Of a stretch of 64,000 bases of DNA, positions 48,090-60,240 are shown one piece after another. The DNA is from Apium graveolens (lineage: Eukaryota; Streptophyta; Magnoliopsida; Apiales; Apiaceae), in the NCBI RefSeq assembly GCF_009905375.1, contig NC_133649.1, positions 236,682,201 through 236,746,200 of the forward strand. The letters are read 5' to 3'. Each line of letters begins with the position of its first letter. Within the stretch, counting starts at the first letter, position 1. The translations under genes were made by a program, and so were the position numbers. The notes under the pieces are model-generated. The model had not been told where the DNA came from. It worked only from the letters and a program-made list of their open reading frames with translations, and did no database searches.

Positions 48090-48630
48090 AAGGCGTAAAT
48101 ATATGTGTATCGAGATGTCTGAGTATTTATAGTAAAATCAAATGACTTATCGAGGACTCAAAAATAGACGTTTGGAGTATACTTATCGAGAAGTTATTTT
48201 GAGAAGAAATTACATATCGAGAAGTCATTTTAATTAACTCTTTTAGAGAACTAAAATTAACTTATTGAGATGTCAAATAAATACTCAGTTTGTCCTAAAA
48301 TGGACTAAATTATTTGTAATTTTTATTTGAATAAATCCAAATATATTTAGAATGAATTTATCAAGAGCAATTTAGCAAAACAATTTATTGAATTTTAAAT
48401 TATTTCAGTTGTGAGTTATTTATAAATCTAAATATACTTGTAGAGAACCCTATGAATTAACACTTATAGGGAACTCTATAATGACTTATCGATAAGTCAT
48501 AATAAAGCTTATCGAGAAGTCCCTCGAGAAGTCAAAAAATTGACTTGTCGAGAATTTACTCGAGAAGTCTTAAAATGACTTGTCGATAAGTCAATTAGAC
48601 TTATCGAGAACTCAGTTCTCTTTATGCTCT
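48090..48630 (-). promoter_or_regulatory. Putative internal promoter of the env-like gene of element D
   Basis: On the minus strand a canonical TATA box CTATAAATAC lies at 48,132-48,123. Upstream of it (48,140-48,625) are about ten copies of a palindromic motif, GACTTATCGATAAGTC or GACTTATCGAGAAGTC, the same motif class that fills the LTR of this element. Downstream is a pyrimidine-rich leader (TTTCTCTCTCATTTC, about 48,050) and then the env-like start. This arrangement is what a plant core promoter plus enhancer array would look like. Function is inferred. Confidence 0.5.
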
Positions 48631-48864
48631 TGATTATTTTGATTCTATCTTGTGTTTATTTTACATATTAAAGATGTAAATTAACATTTTGACAGCTTTC
48701 TTAGAATTGAAAAATTCCAAGCTAAATTTTTATTTTTGAAAAATAAATATGCAGAGATTTCTGAAATACTTATAATGCATATTTTAGTTAATTTCTAATA
48801 AAATCAAATTAATTTTAATTTACTAGAAATTAATCTGCTGCAACACATTGGCTGAGTTCTTGCC

Positions 48865-50798
48865 TTAGGATGAAAAATTTAACATTCTAATTTCACCTAC
48901 AAGTCTAGTGAAAATTGCTTCATCCAAAGGTTTAGTAAAAATGTCAGCTAATTATTTTTCTGTTGGAACAAAAATGAGCTCAATGGTATCATTTGCAACA
49001 TGTTCTATAATAAAATGGTACCTTACATCAATGTGCTTTGTCCTAGAATGATTAACTGGATTAGCCACAATAGATATAGCACTAGTATTGTCACACATAA
49101 TTGGAATTTTGTGTAATACTAGGCCATAGTCCATTAGCTGATTTATAATCCAAAGCACATGAGCACAACAACTTTCAGTAGCTATGTATTCTGCTTCAGA
49201 TGTGGAAGTTGATACAAATTGTTGTTTCTTGCTATGCCAGGATACAAGTCTTTGTCCAAGAAGCTGTCAGCTAGCACTAGTACTCTTTCTGTCAACCCTG
49301 CATCCAGCAAAATCTGCATCTTTGTATCCAACAGCTTCAACACCAGTTCACTTACGATACCATAATCCCAAGTTTGGAGTCCATTCAAATACCTAAAAAA
49401 TCTCTTCACAGCCATTAAGTGTGATATTTTGGATTTGCTTGAAATCTTGCACAAAGACATGTTGCAAACATGATGTCTGATCTACTTGCAGTTAAGTAAA
49501 GCAATGATCCAATCATTCCTCTATAGCTTGAAATATTCACACTCTTGCACATTTTATCTTCATCCAACTTTGATATTGTAGACATAGGTGTAGAAGCAGG
49601 TGAACAATCAACCATACCAAACTTTTTCAATAAATTTTTATTATACTTAGTTTGGCTGATGAAGATCCCATCACTTCTTTGACTGACTTGAAGTCCAAGA
49701 AAGTAACTTAATTCCCTCATCATACTCATTTCATATTCACTCTTCATAAGCTTAGAAAATCTTTGGCAAAGCTTTTTATTTGTAGAACCAAAGATAATAT
49801 CATCCACATAGATATGAACTAGGATTATATCATCACCATGCTTCTTGTAGAAGAGAGTCTTGTCTATGGTACCTCTAGTAAAACCATGTTTAAGTAAGAA
49901 TTCAGAAAATGTATCATACCAAGCTCTAGGTGCCTACTTTAGTCAATATAAAGCCTTGAGTAGCTTGTACAGAAAATCTGAAAAATGTGGGGCTTCAAAG
50001 CCAGGTGTTTGTTGCATATAAAATTCTTCTTCTAACTCACCATTTAGGAAGGCACTCTTGACATCCATTTGATACACTTTGAAATTTGAATGTGTAGCAA
50101 ATGCTAGAAAAATCCTTATTGCTTCAAGTCTTGCAACTGGAGCAAAAGGTTCATCTTAATCAATTCCTTCTTCATGTGAGTAACCTTTTACAACCAACCT
50201 TGCCTTGTTTCTGGTAACTATACCATTTTCATCCATTTTGTTCCTAAACACTCATTTTGTTCCAATTAAACTTATGTTCTTTGGTGCAGGAAATAACTCC
50301 CAAACTTTGTTTCTTTCAAACTGATAAAGCTCTTCTTGTATGGCAGATATCCAATCAGGATCCATTAGAGCTTCTTCAGTTTTCTTAGGCTCTACTTGAG
50401 ATAGAAAGCATGCATGTAGGCACTCATTAGCAGTTGTACTTCTAGTCCTTACACCAGCATTGGGATCACCAATTATTGTATTTGGATTGTGACATCTATC
50501 CCATTTTCTAGTGTGAGTTTGTTGACTGGTGCCTTCATCATTTTCTTCATTATTGGTATGACTATTAGATCCTTATTCTCTTTCTGCCCCTGAGTTTGTG
50601 CTATCAAATTCAGGTGTTTGAGATGAGCTTCTATTTCCATAATTTTCCTGTTTAGTAGTCTCTTCATTCGTCATCTATTGTGCATTGACTTCAGCTTCCT
50701 CATCAGAATCACTATTAATGTTTAGATTTTCAAATGCAAGGGCTTCAGCTTCATTATCATCAAGGCATTCCAAGCTTGGACACTTGTCATCATCAAAC
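48865..50798 (-). pseudogene. RT and RNase H of element D (downstream of the E insertion)
   Basis: On the minus strand below the E insertion: acidic linker after integrase (50,790-50,400), degenerate RT N-terminus, the active-site YVDD (about 49,810) followed by IIFGSTNKKLCQRFSKLM, open to 49,415, then RNase H pieces 49,460-49,182 and 49,158-48,952 (ending FVPTEK then TAA, a C-to-T type stop) and a final LADIFTKPL at about 48,930. The true pol stop is TAA at 48,867-48,865. Several frameshifts; the RT is not functional. Confidence 0.82.
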
Positions 50799-52489
50799 TG
50801 AAAGAGATATGTCCTAAGTCCAATCATGTATGCGGAATTAGGAATAACTTTTATGTAATCTGTTTTGATTTCATTGATATTAATAAAAGACTTGTTTTGT
50901 TTTTATTGCGGGCTCTATCTATTTAAATGTTTAAATAAGATATACCACAGTTTAGAGTAAAGCTTTTTATGGATTGTGATGAGATCATAATAATGAGACC
51001 TAAAAGATGATAACTCTAAACTTAAATAGTTCCTGGTCGTAGGATTACTAGCTGGTAATTAATAATCCGCAAAGATCGGTACATACTATGCTTGCTTCAT
51101 TATGAAGGATGTCTGTTCTCATAGACATTTGTGTGGTGACACTATAGCTAGTATGTAGGTGCTTATTATAGAATAAGTTCACTGAACATGACTCACACAG
51201 CTGAACAACTGATGGAGTTCACTCACGTGTCAGCAGTTGTTCACATAGTGGTAGTTGTACAAGTATCCTTAGACTTGAGGTCATCATAGTCATCTTGTGT
51301 ACACTGAACTATGCTTTGGTTTAGTTCTTAGTCTCAAGGGACAATTATAAGGGCTCTCCTGGGTATAGGAATTTGTACACGAAGATAGTGTATGATCAAT
51401 AAAGGATCTACCCCTTCCAGTGTAGGAAGAGAATGTTCAATGCTGATCCACTTATGTTAGTTCAGCAATCTCTTGCCAGAGTGAATGAAATTAGAAAGGA
51501 GTTTCTAATTTACACTAAATAGAACTAAGCAAGTGATTAAATAAGATAGGCTTGACACAAGTTCCATGCCTTATATTTAATCGTGACATTGCAGGGTAGA
51601 AGGAATTAATTGTACGGTAACTACTCTCTGAATAGGTTCTTGGTATTCTAAGCAGTGAATTCGTATTATCCGGATAGTCGCGATATGCTGAGAAGTATCC
51701 CTCACAATGTAGAATAAATATGATTAATTATTTAATCATATTTAATGAATTAGAGAATTTATATAAATAATGATAAAATAGTTTTATTTTTATTTATTTC
51801 TACTACCGGCTTAATATTGAACCTACAGGGTCACACCATAAAAGAGAATGATTTAATGGTGGAGGAATTAATTAATAATGGCTGATAATTATTTATTTAT
51901 GAAATAAATAATTAATTGGCAAATTTAATAATTGATTAAATGAGATTTAATTGATTATAAATTAATCAAGTAAAGGTTCTTAATATTATTAATTAAGAAT
52001 TTAATTTTTGGAAATTAAATCAAGAGAGAGAATTATTTTTAAAGTGTTTAGAAAAAGGATTAATAATTAAAAGGTGTTTTAATTATTAATGAGAATAATA
52101 AAGGGTTAATAATAATAATATTTTATGGGAAAATTTTCAGCTGGAAATTTTGCCTATAAATATACTATTATAGACCCTATTTTTGCCTCAACCAAAAAGA
52201 TTTACAAAACCCTAATTCTCTCCATCTCCTCCTCCTTCATTACATCGTTTTCTTGGTGGATACCGATGGAGTGCTTCACACTTGAGGAGCAGCTGCTAAG
52301 GATCTCCGTTCATCGTTTTTGGATCGCCATTAAAGACCTCCATCTTTCCATTAACGTAAAACTTCTTAAGGTAAATATACTGAACTACGAATTAAATATT
52401 ATTTTTCACATGGATCCTGCGGAGGGTTTCAGATTCTTTTAAGATTTAAATTTACGTTTTCGCTGCGTTTATGTGTTAAAAACCCTTCA
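50799..52489 (+). repeat. 5' LTR of element E
   Basis: 1691 bp, TG...CA ends. Near its 3' end the RNA leader part carries 'cctataaatatac' (about 52,150, TATA-like) and a chance 105-codon open stretch that is also open in the 3' LTR. I do not regard it as a gene. Confidence 0.93.
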
Positions 52490-52490
52490 A

Positions 52491-52502
52491 TGGCATCAGA
52501 GC
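52491..52502 (+). other. Primer binding site of element E
   Basis: TGGCATCAGAGC, one base from the LTR, matches the initiator tRNA-Met complement TGGTATCAGAGC except for one T-to-C change. Confidence 0.8.
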
Positions 52503-54405
52503 TACTTGCGAAAAGTTTTTAATTCGTTTATGTGTTTAATTGTTTTCGATATATGAGCATGTACGTGATTCGCCATGATTTGATGTTGATATAATATGCT
52601 TATATATGTATGGTTTTGAATATATGATATTCATGTGAGTTATATAATCATAAGATGATTATGTAATCTGTATATATACTGATATATACATGATTTATGT
52701 TTGTTCTAATTATGAGAAATATATTAGATACGGATTCTGAATTGGCTGCTGCAGATTTGCTGAAATCTGGGTCTGGTGTCCGATTTACGCAAACGAATAC
52801 CCTATTCCATAGGTAAACGAGCGTCTGAACAAAACTGGTAGCTATCATCGACTCGTCTGTAAGGCGTTTGATGTCGTTTACTGCCCGTAAACAGTGATTT
52901 TTGTTTTTCTGATTTGATTCTGATTTTTCTGATTTTTGTCATATTTCTTTTTATGATTAGATCATGGATAATATGATATGTTAAGATCAGATTATGTGTT
53001 TTAACATGCTTTTATGTGTTGTATGAGCATGGTGGATGGTTATGACCTTTCGACCTTAGTGTAATGGTTTAGGTTTTGGTTTTAAATACGACTTGCATGT
53101 CGTCAATCTTTGTAATCATAAATCTCGAATATAACTCGAGTTATTCTTGTAAGTTCATTAGATTAGTTTTACTTTCAATCATGTAATGTAATTGAAGACT
53201 CAAGAAGGCTATCCAATGGAGGTGATACAAAGAAGAAGACGGGGCATACAAGAAGTCTGAACAAAGAAGAAAACTTATGTAATAAGTAGTTGTATTTATT
53301 TCCATCACCATATTAGATTGACCTTAATCTTTATCATGAGCTTGATAAAGATCACATAGGATGGGGCCATAACCAAACACATTTACTTTATTGCACTTTA
53401 CATTTACTTATTTATTTAATTTTATATATGAGATATATGCCTATATTTACCATGCGATGATAGATTTAGGTGAACTTAAATCAATATAAGGCGTGCTCTA
53501 GAAAATCTAGAATAGGAATTGTTTCTTGCCTTAACAATAAATATTATGAATATGATCATGAGATTCTTGTGTTTATGAAACATGTAATTGAATATGAATT
53601 TTCAATATTGAGAGAAAGGATGATTCTGTCAACAACAGATTTCTATCTGTAAGAAAGGGTTATTAAGTGACGCCTCTTGACAATGCTCCACCCGATCCGG
53701 GAATCATCTGATTATCGATTATTGATTTGAAATATTTAATTTAAAAGGAAGAATCTCTTTATAATATGATTATGATTGTAATGTAATATAATCCCTCTAA
53801 AATTAAATAATATCAAGTAGTAATTGGCCAATGACACAACGGGCTTGTGTCGGTCATAGCCTTCCAACATGGTAGAAAGTGGTTCTTATTTTTAAATCAT
53901 TGTCGTTTCGTGCTACAGCCGAGGGCTTTGATTTTGAAATAAGAAATACTTGTCTATTACATAGAGATGTGTACATTGAATTAGAATCTAAAGGTCGGTA
54001 CGTACTACAGCCGTGAGCCGTTGGAGACTGATTCAATTGTACGAAATGGTGGGTTAGACTTGACTTAGAATATTGAGTTTGTCGTGCCACAGCCATGACT
54101 CAATTATTCAAGAGGCTAAACTTATATTAGGGAATAACATAAGATGTAATTGACAAGAGTTGTCTTCCTATTGAACATCACATGACATTTCGTGCCACAA
54201 CCGAGGTTGTGTGATGGAATGTAGGACCCCTATTCCCACTAGCATTATGAATGCTTAATTTTCACTTAGGGGGTTGAAAAAATTAGATAAACTAGTGGGA
54301 GACACTTATGAATAAAGACCCGATTCATATAGTGTTTTGAAATGAAATTGAATATTTGCTAAGTGTTGTTATGTGTTTATCATTTACAGATTTACTATAT
54401 TCGTC
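52503..54405 (+). other. 1.9-kb leader of element E with dispersed repeats
   Basis: Non-coding leader between PBS and the gag ATG. A 16-bp word CGTGCYACAGCCGAGG or close variants recurs at about 53,908, 54,001, 54,082 and 54,187, spaced 80-105 bp. Other parts are AT-rich. Such repeats may be RNA structure or packaging signals; this is inference. Confidence 0.6.
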
Positions 54406-57400
54406 ATGTCTTCTGCACTATCACTCCGGAGCATACTAGATGCTCACAAGTTGACTGGTCCTAATTTAGCTATTTGTTTTCACTGTAACAAGTTGGGGCA
54501 CTGGAAGAGGAACTGCAAGGTTTACCTTGCAGAATTGAAGAAGAAGGGTAGTGAGACTACCGCTTCTGATTCAGGCATGTTCATGATCGAAGTTAATATG
54601 TCACTAGGTCAAATTTCTACTTGGGTATTAGATACCGCCTGTGGTTCTCATATTTGCAATTCGTTGCAAGGACTAAAGGGAAGTAGGACTCTTGAAAAAG
54701 ATGAGGTGATTCTACGTATGGGAAATGGTGCAAGGGTTGCAGCCATATCTGTAGGATCATTTAGTTTACATATGCCTACGGGCAAGACTATTATTTTGAA
54801 TAATTTTTATTACGTTCCCTCTATTGTGAGGAATATTGTTTCTATTCCTATGTTGGATGTGAATGGTTTTTCATTTATTATTAAGAATAATGAATGTTCT
54901 ATCCTTAGAGATAATGTTCTTTTTGGACGTGGCATTTTAAATAATGGTCTGTATGTATGTGACGTAGAGCATGATTTACTTCAGATTGAACAAACTAATA
55001 AAAGAAAACGAGATGATGAAAATCTGACCTATTTATGGCACTGTAGGCTAGGTCATATTAGTGAAAATAGACTGCGGACATTGCATAAGGAAGGGTTACT
55101 TGACCCCTTTGATTTTGAATCATATCTTACATGCGAGTCTCGTCTATTGGGTAAAATGACCAAATCTCCATCTAGTGGACATGGAGAGAGGGCTGCAGAT
55201 TTGCTAGGATTGGTACACACAGATGTATGTGGACCAATGTCTACGCAAGCCATGGGTGGATTTTCATACTTCATTACTTTCATAGATGATAGATCTAGAT
55301 TCAGATATGTGTATTTGATGAAACACAAATCTGAAGCCTTTGAAAAGTTCAAAGAATATAAACATGAAGTGGAGAAACAAACCAAACACAGTATTATAAC
55401 TCTTCGATCAGATCGAGGTGGTGAATACTTGAATGGAGAGTTTCTAGAGTATCTCAAAGAAAATGGTATAGTCTCCCAGTGGACTACTCCATATACTCCA
55501 CAGTTAAATGGGGTATCTGAAAGGAGAAATCGAACTTTGTTAGACATGGTTCAATCCATGATGAGCTATGCGAATCTTCCAGTATTCCTATGTGGTTATG
55601 CATTGGAAACCTCAGCATATTTACTGAATAAGGTGCCTTCCAAATCTGTTCCTCAAACACCATATGAGATATGGAAAGAAAGGAAACCAAGTCTTAAACA
55701 CGTTAAGATTTGGGGATGTCCAGCTTATGTCAAGAAAGTTGACCCAGATAAGCTGGAATCTCGATCCGTAAAATGTAATTTTGTGGGATATCCTAAAGAG
55801 ACTTTGGGGTATTACTTTTATACCAATCATCGGGTGTTTGTCTCCAGACATGCTACCTTCTTGGAAAAGGAGTTTATCCTTGAAGGAAATAGTGGGAGCA
55901 AAATTGAACTTGATGAAATTCAAGAAGCACAAACTACTACGGATCAAGTGGAAACACCTGTTCAGACTGAACAACCTTCTGTGGAACAGCCCATTCGTAG
56001 GACAGGGAGAGTGTCTCGCCAGCCTGAGAGGTATTATGGCCTTGTCATTGAGAATGACAATGAGTTGTCAATCATTGATGATGACGACCCTGTGACCTAT
56101 AATGAGGCTATGAGTAGTGTTGACTCAGAGAAATGGCATAGTGCCATGAAATCCGAAATGGAATCTATGTATACCAACCAAGTATGGATTCTGGTTGAGG
56201 CGCCTGAAGGTGTTAAGCCTATTGGGTGCAAGTGGGTATACAAAAGAAAGATTGGAGGAGATGGCCAGGTGGAGACCTATAAGGTCAGGCTCGTGGCAAA
56301 AAGATTCAAATAAAGGCAAGGGATTGACTTTGATGAAACTTTTTCGCCTGTAGCCCTGTTAAAATCAATTCGGATTTTGCTTGCGATTGCTGCTTACTAC
56401 GACTATGAGATCTGAAAAAATGGACGTGAAAACGGCCTTCCTCAATGGGAACTTGAGGAGGAAGTGTATATGACACAGCCAGAGGGTTTTCTTTCCAAGG
56501 GAAATGAACACCTAGTGTGTAAGCTGCTGCGAACCATATATGGTTTAAGGCAAGCTTCTCGTAGATGGAACATCCGTTTTGATGAGACAATCAAAGAGTT
56601 TGGTTTTATCAAAAACATAGATGAACCATGTGTCTACAAGAAGGTTAGTGGGAGCGCGGTAACATTTCTTGTATTTTATGTGGATGACATACTTCTTATA
56701 GAAAATGATATACAGATGCTACAATCAATCAAAGTATGGCTATCAAAGAACTTTACCATGAAGGACTTGGGAGAAGCATCCTACATTCTCGTTATGAAGA
56801 TCTATAGAGATAGATCTAGAAGAATGATAGGTCTTACCCAGGGTACATACATCCAGAAAGTGCTTAAAAGGTTTAGCATGGAAAACTCCAAAAGAGGTCT
56901 CATACCAATGAGCCATGGAGTGTCCCTTTCCGAAAAAATGTCTCCTAAGACACCTGAGGAAAGAGAGCGTATGAGTAAGATTCCTTATGCTTCAGCAATA
57001 GGATCTATCATGTACGCGATGTTGTGTACAAGGCCTGATGTTGCTTATTCAATTAGTGTGATGAGCAGATATCAGTCTAATCGAGGTGAAGACCATTGGA
57101 AAGTAGTGAAAAACATCCTTAAGTACTTGCGAAGGACTCAGGACATTTTTCTTGTTTTTGGTGGTGAATCTGAGTTGAAAATAGAGGGTTATACTGACTC
57201 TAGTTTTCAATCAGAAAGTGATAGCAAATCCATGTCAGGGTACGTGTTTACTCTGAATGGTGGTGCGATTAGTTGGAAGAGTTCCAAACAGTCTACAACG
57301 GCTGACTCCACAGCGGAAGCAGAATATATAGCTACTAGTGAGGCTGCAAAAGAAGCCGTTTGGATGAGGAAATTTGTTTCTGAGTTGGGAGTTGTTCCTA

Positions 57401-57663
57401 GCATTGAAGAGCCTATTGTGTTGTATTGTGATAACAACGCAGCAATAGCACAAGCCAAGGAACCTAGGTTTCATAGAAATTCCAAACATGTCATGCGGCG
57501 CTTTCATCTGATTAGGGAGATTGTTGAAAGAGGAGATGTCAACGTCGAGAGAGTTGACACACATAACAACGTAGCAGACCCACTCACAAAGCCACTTTCT
57601 CAGAGTCACTTTGATCGTCATAAAGACAAGATGGGTATTAGATACCAGAGTGATTGGCTTTAG
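54406..57663 (+). pseudogene. Gag-pol of element E with internal gag deletion and three pol lesions
   Basis: ATG at 54,406 gives the usual gag start (MSSALSLRSILDAHKLTGPN), but within 21 residues it runs into the zinc knuckle CFHCNKLGHWKRNC, so some 200 residues of gag are absent. Protease (LDTACGSH), HHCC region (WHCRLGH), integrase (TDVCGP, RSDRGGEY, LNGVSERRN) follow in frame. The RT start is broken by TAA at 56,311-56,313, TGA at 56,413-56,415, an extra A just after and a missing T near 56,450, which restores the frame. RT YVDD is at about 56,685 (FYVDDILLI), RNase H (STAEAEYIA, YCDNNAAI) runs to TAG at 57,661-57,663. Trans-complementation by intact relatives would be needed for movement. 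Confidence 0.93.
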
Positions 57664-57677
57664 TACAAGTGGGAGAT
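57664..57677 (+). other. Polypurine tract of element E
   Basis: ACAAGTGGGAGAT directly precedes the 3' LTR start TGAAAG at 57,678 and is only a few bases from the pol stop. Confidence 0.75.
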
Positions 57678-59384
57678 TGAAAGAGATATGTCCTAAGTCC
57701 AATCATGTATGAGGATTTAGGAATAACTTTTATGTAATCTGTTTTGATTTCATTGATATTAATAAAAGACTTGTTTTGTTTTTATTACGGGCTTTATCTA
57801 TTTAAATGTTTAAATAAGATATACCACAGTTTAGAGTAAAGATTTTTATGGATTGTGATGAGATCATAATAATGAGACCTAAAAGATGATAACTCTAAAC
57901 TTAAATAGTTCCTGGTCGTAGGATTACTAACTGGTAATTAATAATCCGCAAAGATCGGTACATACTATGCTTGCTTCATTATGAAGGATGTCTGTTCTCA
58001 TAGACATTTGTGTGGTGACACTATAGCTAGTATGTAGGTGCTTATTATAGAATAAGTTCACTGAACATGACTTACACAGTTGAACAACTGATGGAGTTCA
58101 CTCACGTGTCAGCAGTTGTTCACATAGTGATAGTTGTACAAGTATCCTTAGACTTGAGGTCATCATAGTCATCTTGTGTACACTGAACTATGCTTTGGTT
58201 TAGTTCTTAGTCTCAAGGGACAATTATAAGGGCTCTACTAGGTATATGAATTTGTACACGAAGATAGTGTATGATTAATAAAGGATCTACCCCTTCCAGT
58301 GTAGGAAGAGAATGTTCAATGCTGATCCACTTATGTTAGTTCAGGAATCTCTGGCCAGAGTGAATGAAATTAGAAAGGAGTTTCTAATTTACATTAAATA
58401 GAACTAAGCATAGTGAATGGGAAAGCAAGTGATTAAATAAGATAGGCTTGACACAAGTTCCATGCCTTGTATTTAATCGTGACATTGTAGGGTAGAAAGA
58501 ATTAATTGTACGGTAACTACTCACTGAATAGGTTCTTGGTATTCTAAGCAGTGAATTCGTATTATCCAGATAGTCGCGATATGCTGAGAAGTATCCCTCA
58601 CGATGTAGAATAAATATGATTAATTAATTAATCATATTTAATGAATTAGAGAATTTATATAAATAATGATAAAATAGTTTTATTATTATTTATTTCTACT
58701 ACCGGCTTAATATTGAACCTACAGGGTCACACCATAAAAGAGAATGATTTAATGGTGGAGGAATTAATTAATAATGGCTGATAATTATTTATTTATGAAA
58801 TAAATAATTAATTGGCAAATTTAATAATTGATTAAATAAGATTTAATTGATTATAAATTAATTAAGAAAAGGTTCTTAATATTATTAATTAAGAATTTAA
58901 TTTTTGGAAATTAAATCAAGAGAGAGAATTATTTCTAAAGTGTTTAGAAAAAGGATTAATAATTAAAAGGTGTTTTAATTATTAATGAGAATAATAAAGG
59001 GTTAATAATAATAATATTTTATGGGAAAATTTTCAGCTGAAAATTTTGCCTATAAATATACTATTATAGAACCTATTTTTGCCTCAACCAAAAAGATTTA
59101 CAAAACCCTAATTCTCTCCATCTCCTCCTCCTTCATTACATCGTTTTCTTGGTGGATACCGGTGGAGTGCTTCACACTTGAGGAGCAGCTGCTAGGGATC
59201 TCCGTTCATCATTTTTGGATCGCCATTAAAGACATCTATCTTTCCATTAACGTAAAGCTTCTTAAGGTAAACATACTGAACTACGAATTAAATATTATAT
59301 TTCGCATGGATCCTACGGAGGGTTTCGGTTTTTTTAAGATTTAAATTTACGTTTTCGCTGCATTTATGTGCTAAAAACCCTTCA
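57678..59384 (+). repeat. 3' LTR of element E
   Basis: 1707 bp; differs from the 5' LTR by a 16-bp extra segment (TAGTGAATGGGAAAGC at about 58,411-58,427, which looks like a local duplication of nearby sequence) plus point changes. Right TSD CAAAC follows. Confidence 0.93.
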
Positions 59385-60077
59385 CAAACGTCACATATAT
59401 GATTTCCATGACTTTCTTTTGATCAATTACATAAACTTTGTAGGCAGTTCTCTCCAATGAATATCCCAGAAAAATTGCTTCAAAACCTTTGAGTCAAATT
59501 TTCCCACATATTCAGAGTTGTCTTTTAAAATGTAACACTTGCTTCCAAACACATGAAGATGCTTTACAGTAGACTTTCTCTTAGACATGATTGAGTAAGG
59601 TGATTTTCCGTGAATCTTGTTAATGAGATATCTGTTTTGAGTGTAGCATGCAGTATTAAAGCTTCTTCCCAAAAACTAGTTGACAGCTTAGCATCTTGCA
59701 ACATTGTCCTTGCAGCTTCTACTAATGTTTTGTTCTTTATTTCAACTACCCCATTTTGTTGAGGTGTTCTAGCAGCAGAGAACAATGCCTTTGTTTTTGC
59801 AGAATGCACTTAATGTTCCATTTCTGAATTCTGTCTCATTATCACTTCTCAATCTCTTTACACAATTTTGATCTTCAACCTATTTTTCTATCTTCTTTAT
59901 GTGCTCAATTATGATGTATGGAGTCTCATCTTTGGAGTGCATAAATTCTACCCAAGTATATTTTGAGAAATCATCCACCATCAGAAGTGCGTATTTGTTC
60001 CTAGAAATTGATAAGACATTTATTGTCCCAAACAAGTCCATGTGAATAAGTTGCAATGGTGCACTTATGGAATTCAC
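59385..60077 (-). pseudogene. Integrase of element D (upstream of the E insertion)
   Basis: On the minus strand: HMDLFGTINVLSISRNKY...VDDFSKYTWVEFM (60,045-59,940, first Asp), LRSDNETEF (second Asp, about 59,845), then after a frame change RTPQQNGVVEIKNKTLVEAARTML (Glu, about 59,770-59,700) and, in another frame, YLINKIHGKSPYSI...HVFGSKCYIL (59,630-59,510). Stops occur after EHIKKIEK (59,880) and elsewhere. It ends at the E target site CAAAC. Confidence 0.85.
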
Positions 60078-60240
60078 AGTTTTTATCTTGTGACTTGATC
60101 TTTCTTCTTGTTATCTGATTTACCAGAAGTAGAGTTAGAAGTCTCAGATAGAATAGAATTCATAGATGTTTGTGCATTTTCCCTTGCAGCTGTAAATCCA
60201 ATACTGACTTCTTTGAGACCTACTTTTAGCTTGTGGCAAC
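60078..60240 (-). other. Junction where protease and HHCC region of D are missing
   Basis: Only about 160 bp lie between the gag C-terminus and the integrase core. In element 1 the protease motif and the HHCC zinc region fill about 600 bp here. An internal deletion is the simplest reading. Confidence 0.6.

Larger units (their letters stand above)
50799..59384 (+). mobile_element. Element E: Ty1/copia retrotransposon nested in D, gag-deleted
   Basis: LTRs of 1691 and 1707 bp (TGAAAGAGATATG ... AACCCTTCA). Perfect TSD CAAAC at 50,794-50,798 and 59,385-59,389. By eye about 45 substitutions and one 16-bp insert distinguish the LTRs (about 97% identity). PBS, long leader, protease-integrase-RT-RNase H on the plus strand and a PPT are present. 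It lacks an env-like ORF. The pol proteins differ from the Sireviruses here and look like the Tork/TAR side of copia, lineage uncertain. Most of gag is missing. Confidence 0.95.

Noticed and set aside
52125..52442. 105-codon open frame in the 5' LTR of E, also open in the 3' LTR
   Set aside because: Lies in the LTR leader; conservation reflects LTR duplication. No family motif, and a Kozak context or expression cannot be judged.
55053..57702. Long minus-strand frames opposite the pol of E
   Set aside because: Shadows of the strongly conserved plus-strand pol.
59021..59344. 107-codon open frame in the 3' LTR of E
   Set aside because: Same LTR sequence as above; counted as LTR, not as a gene.
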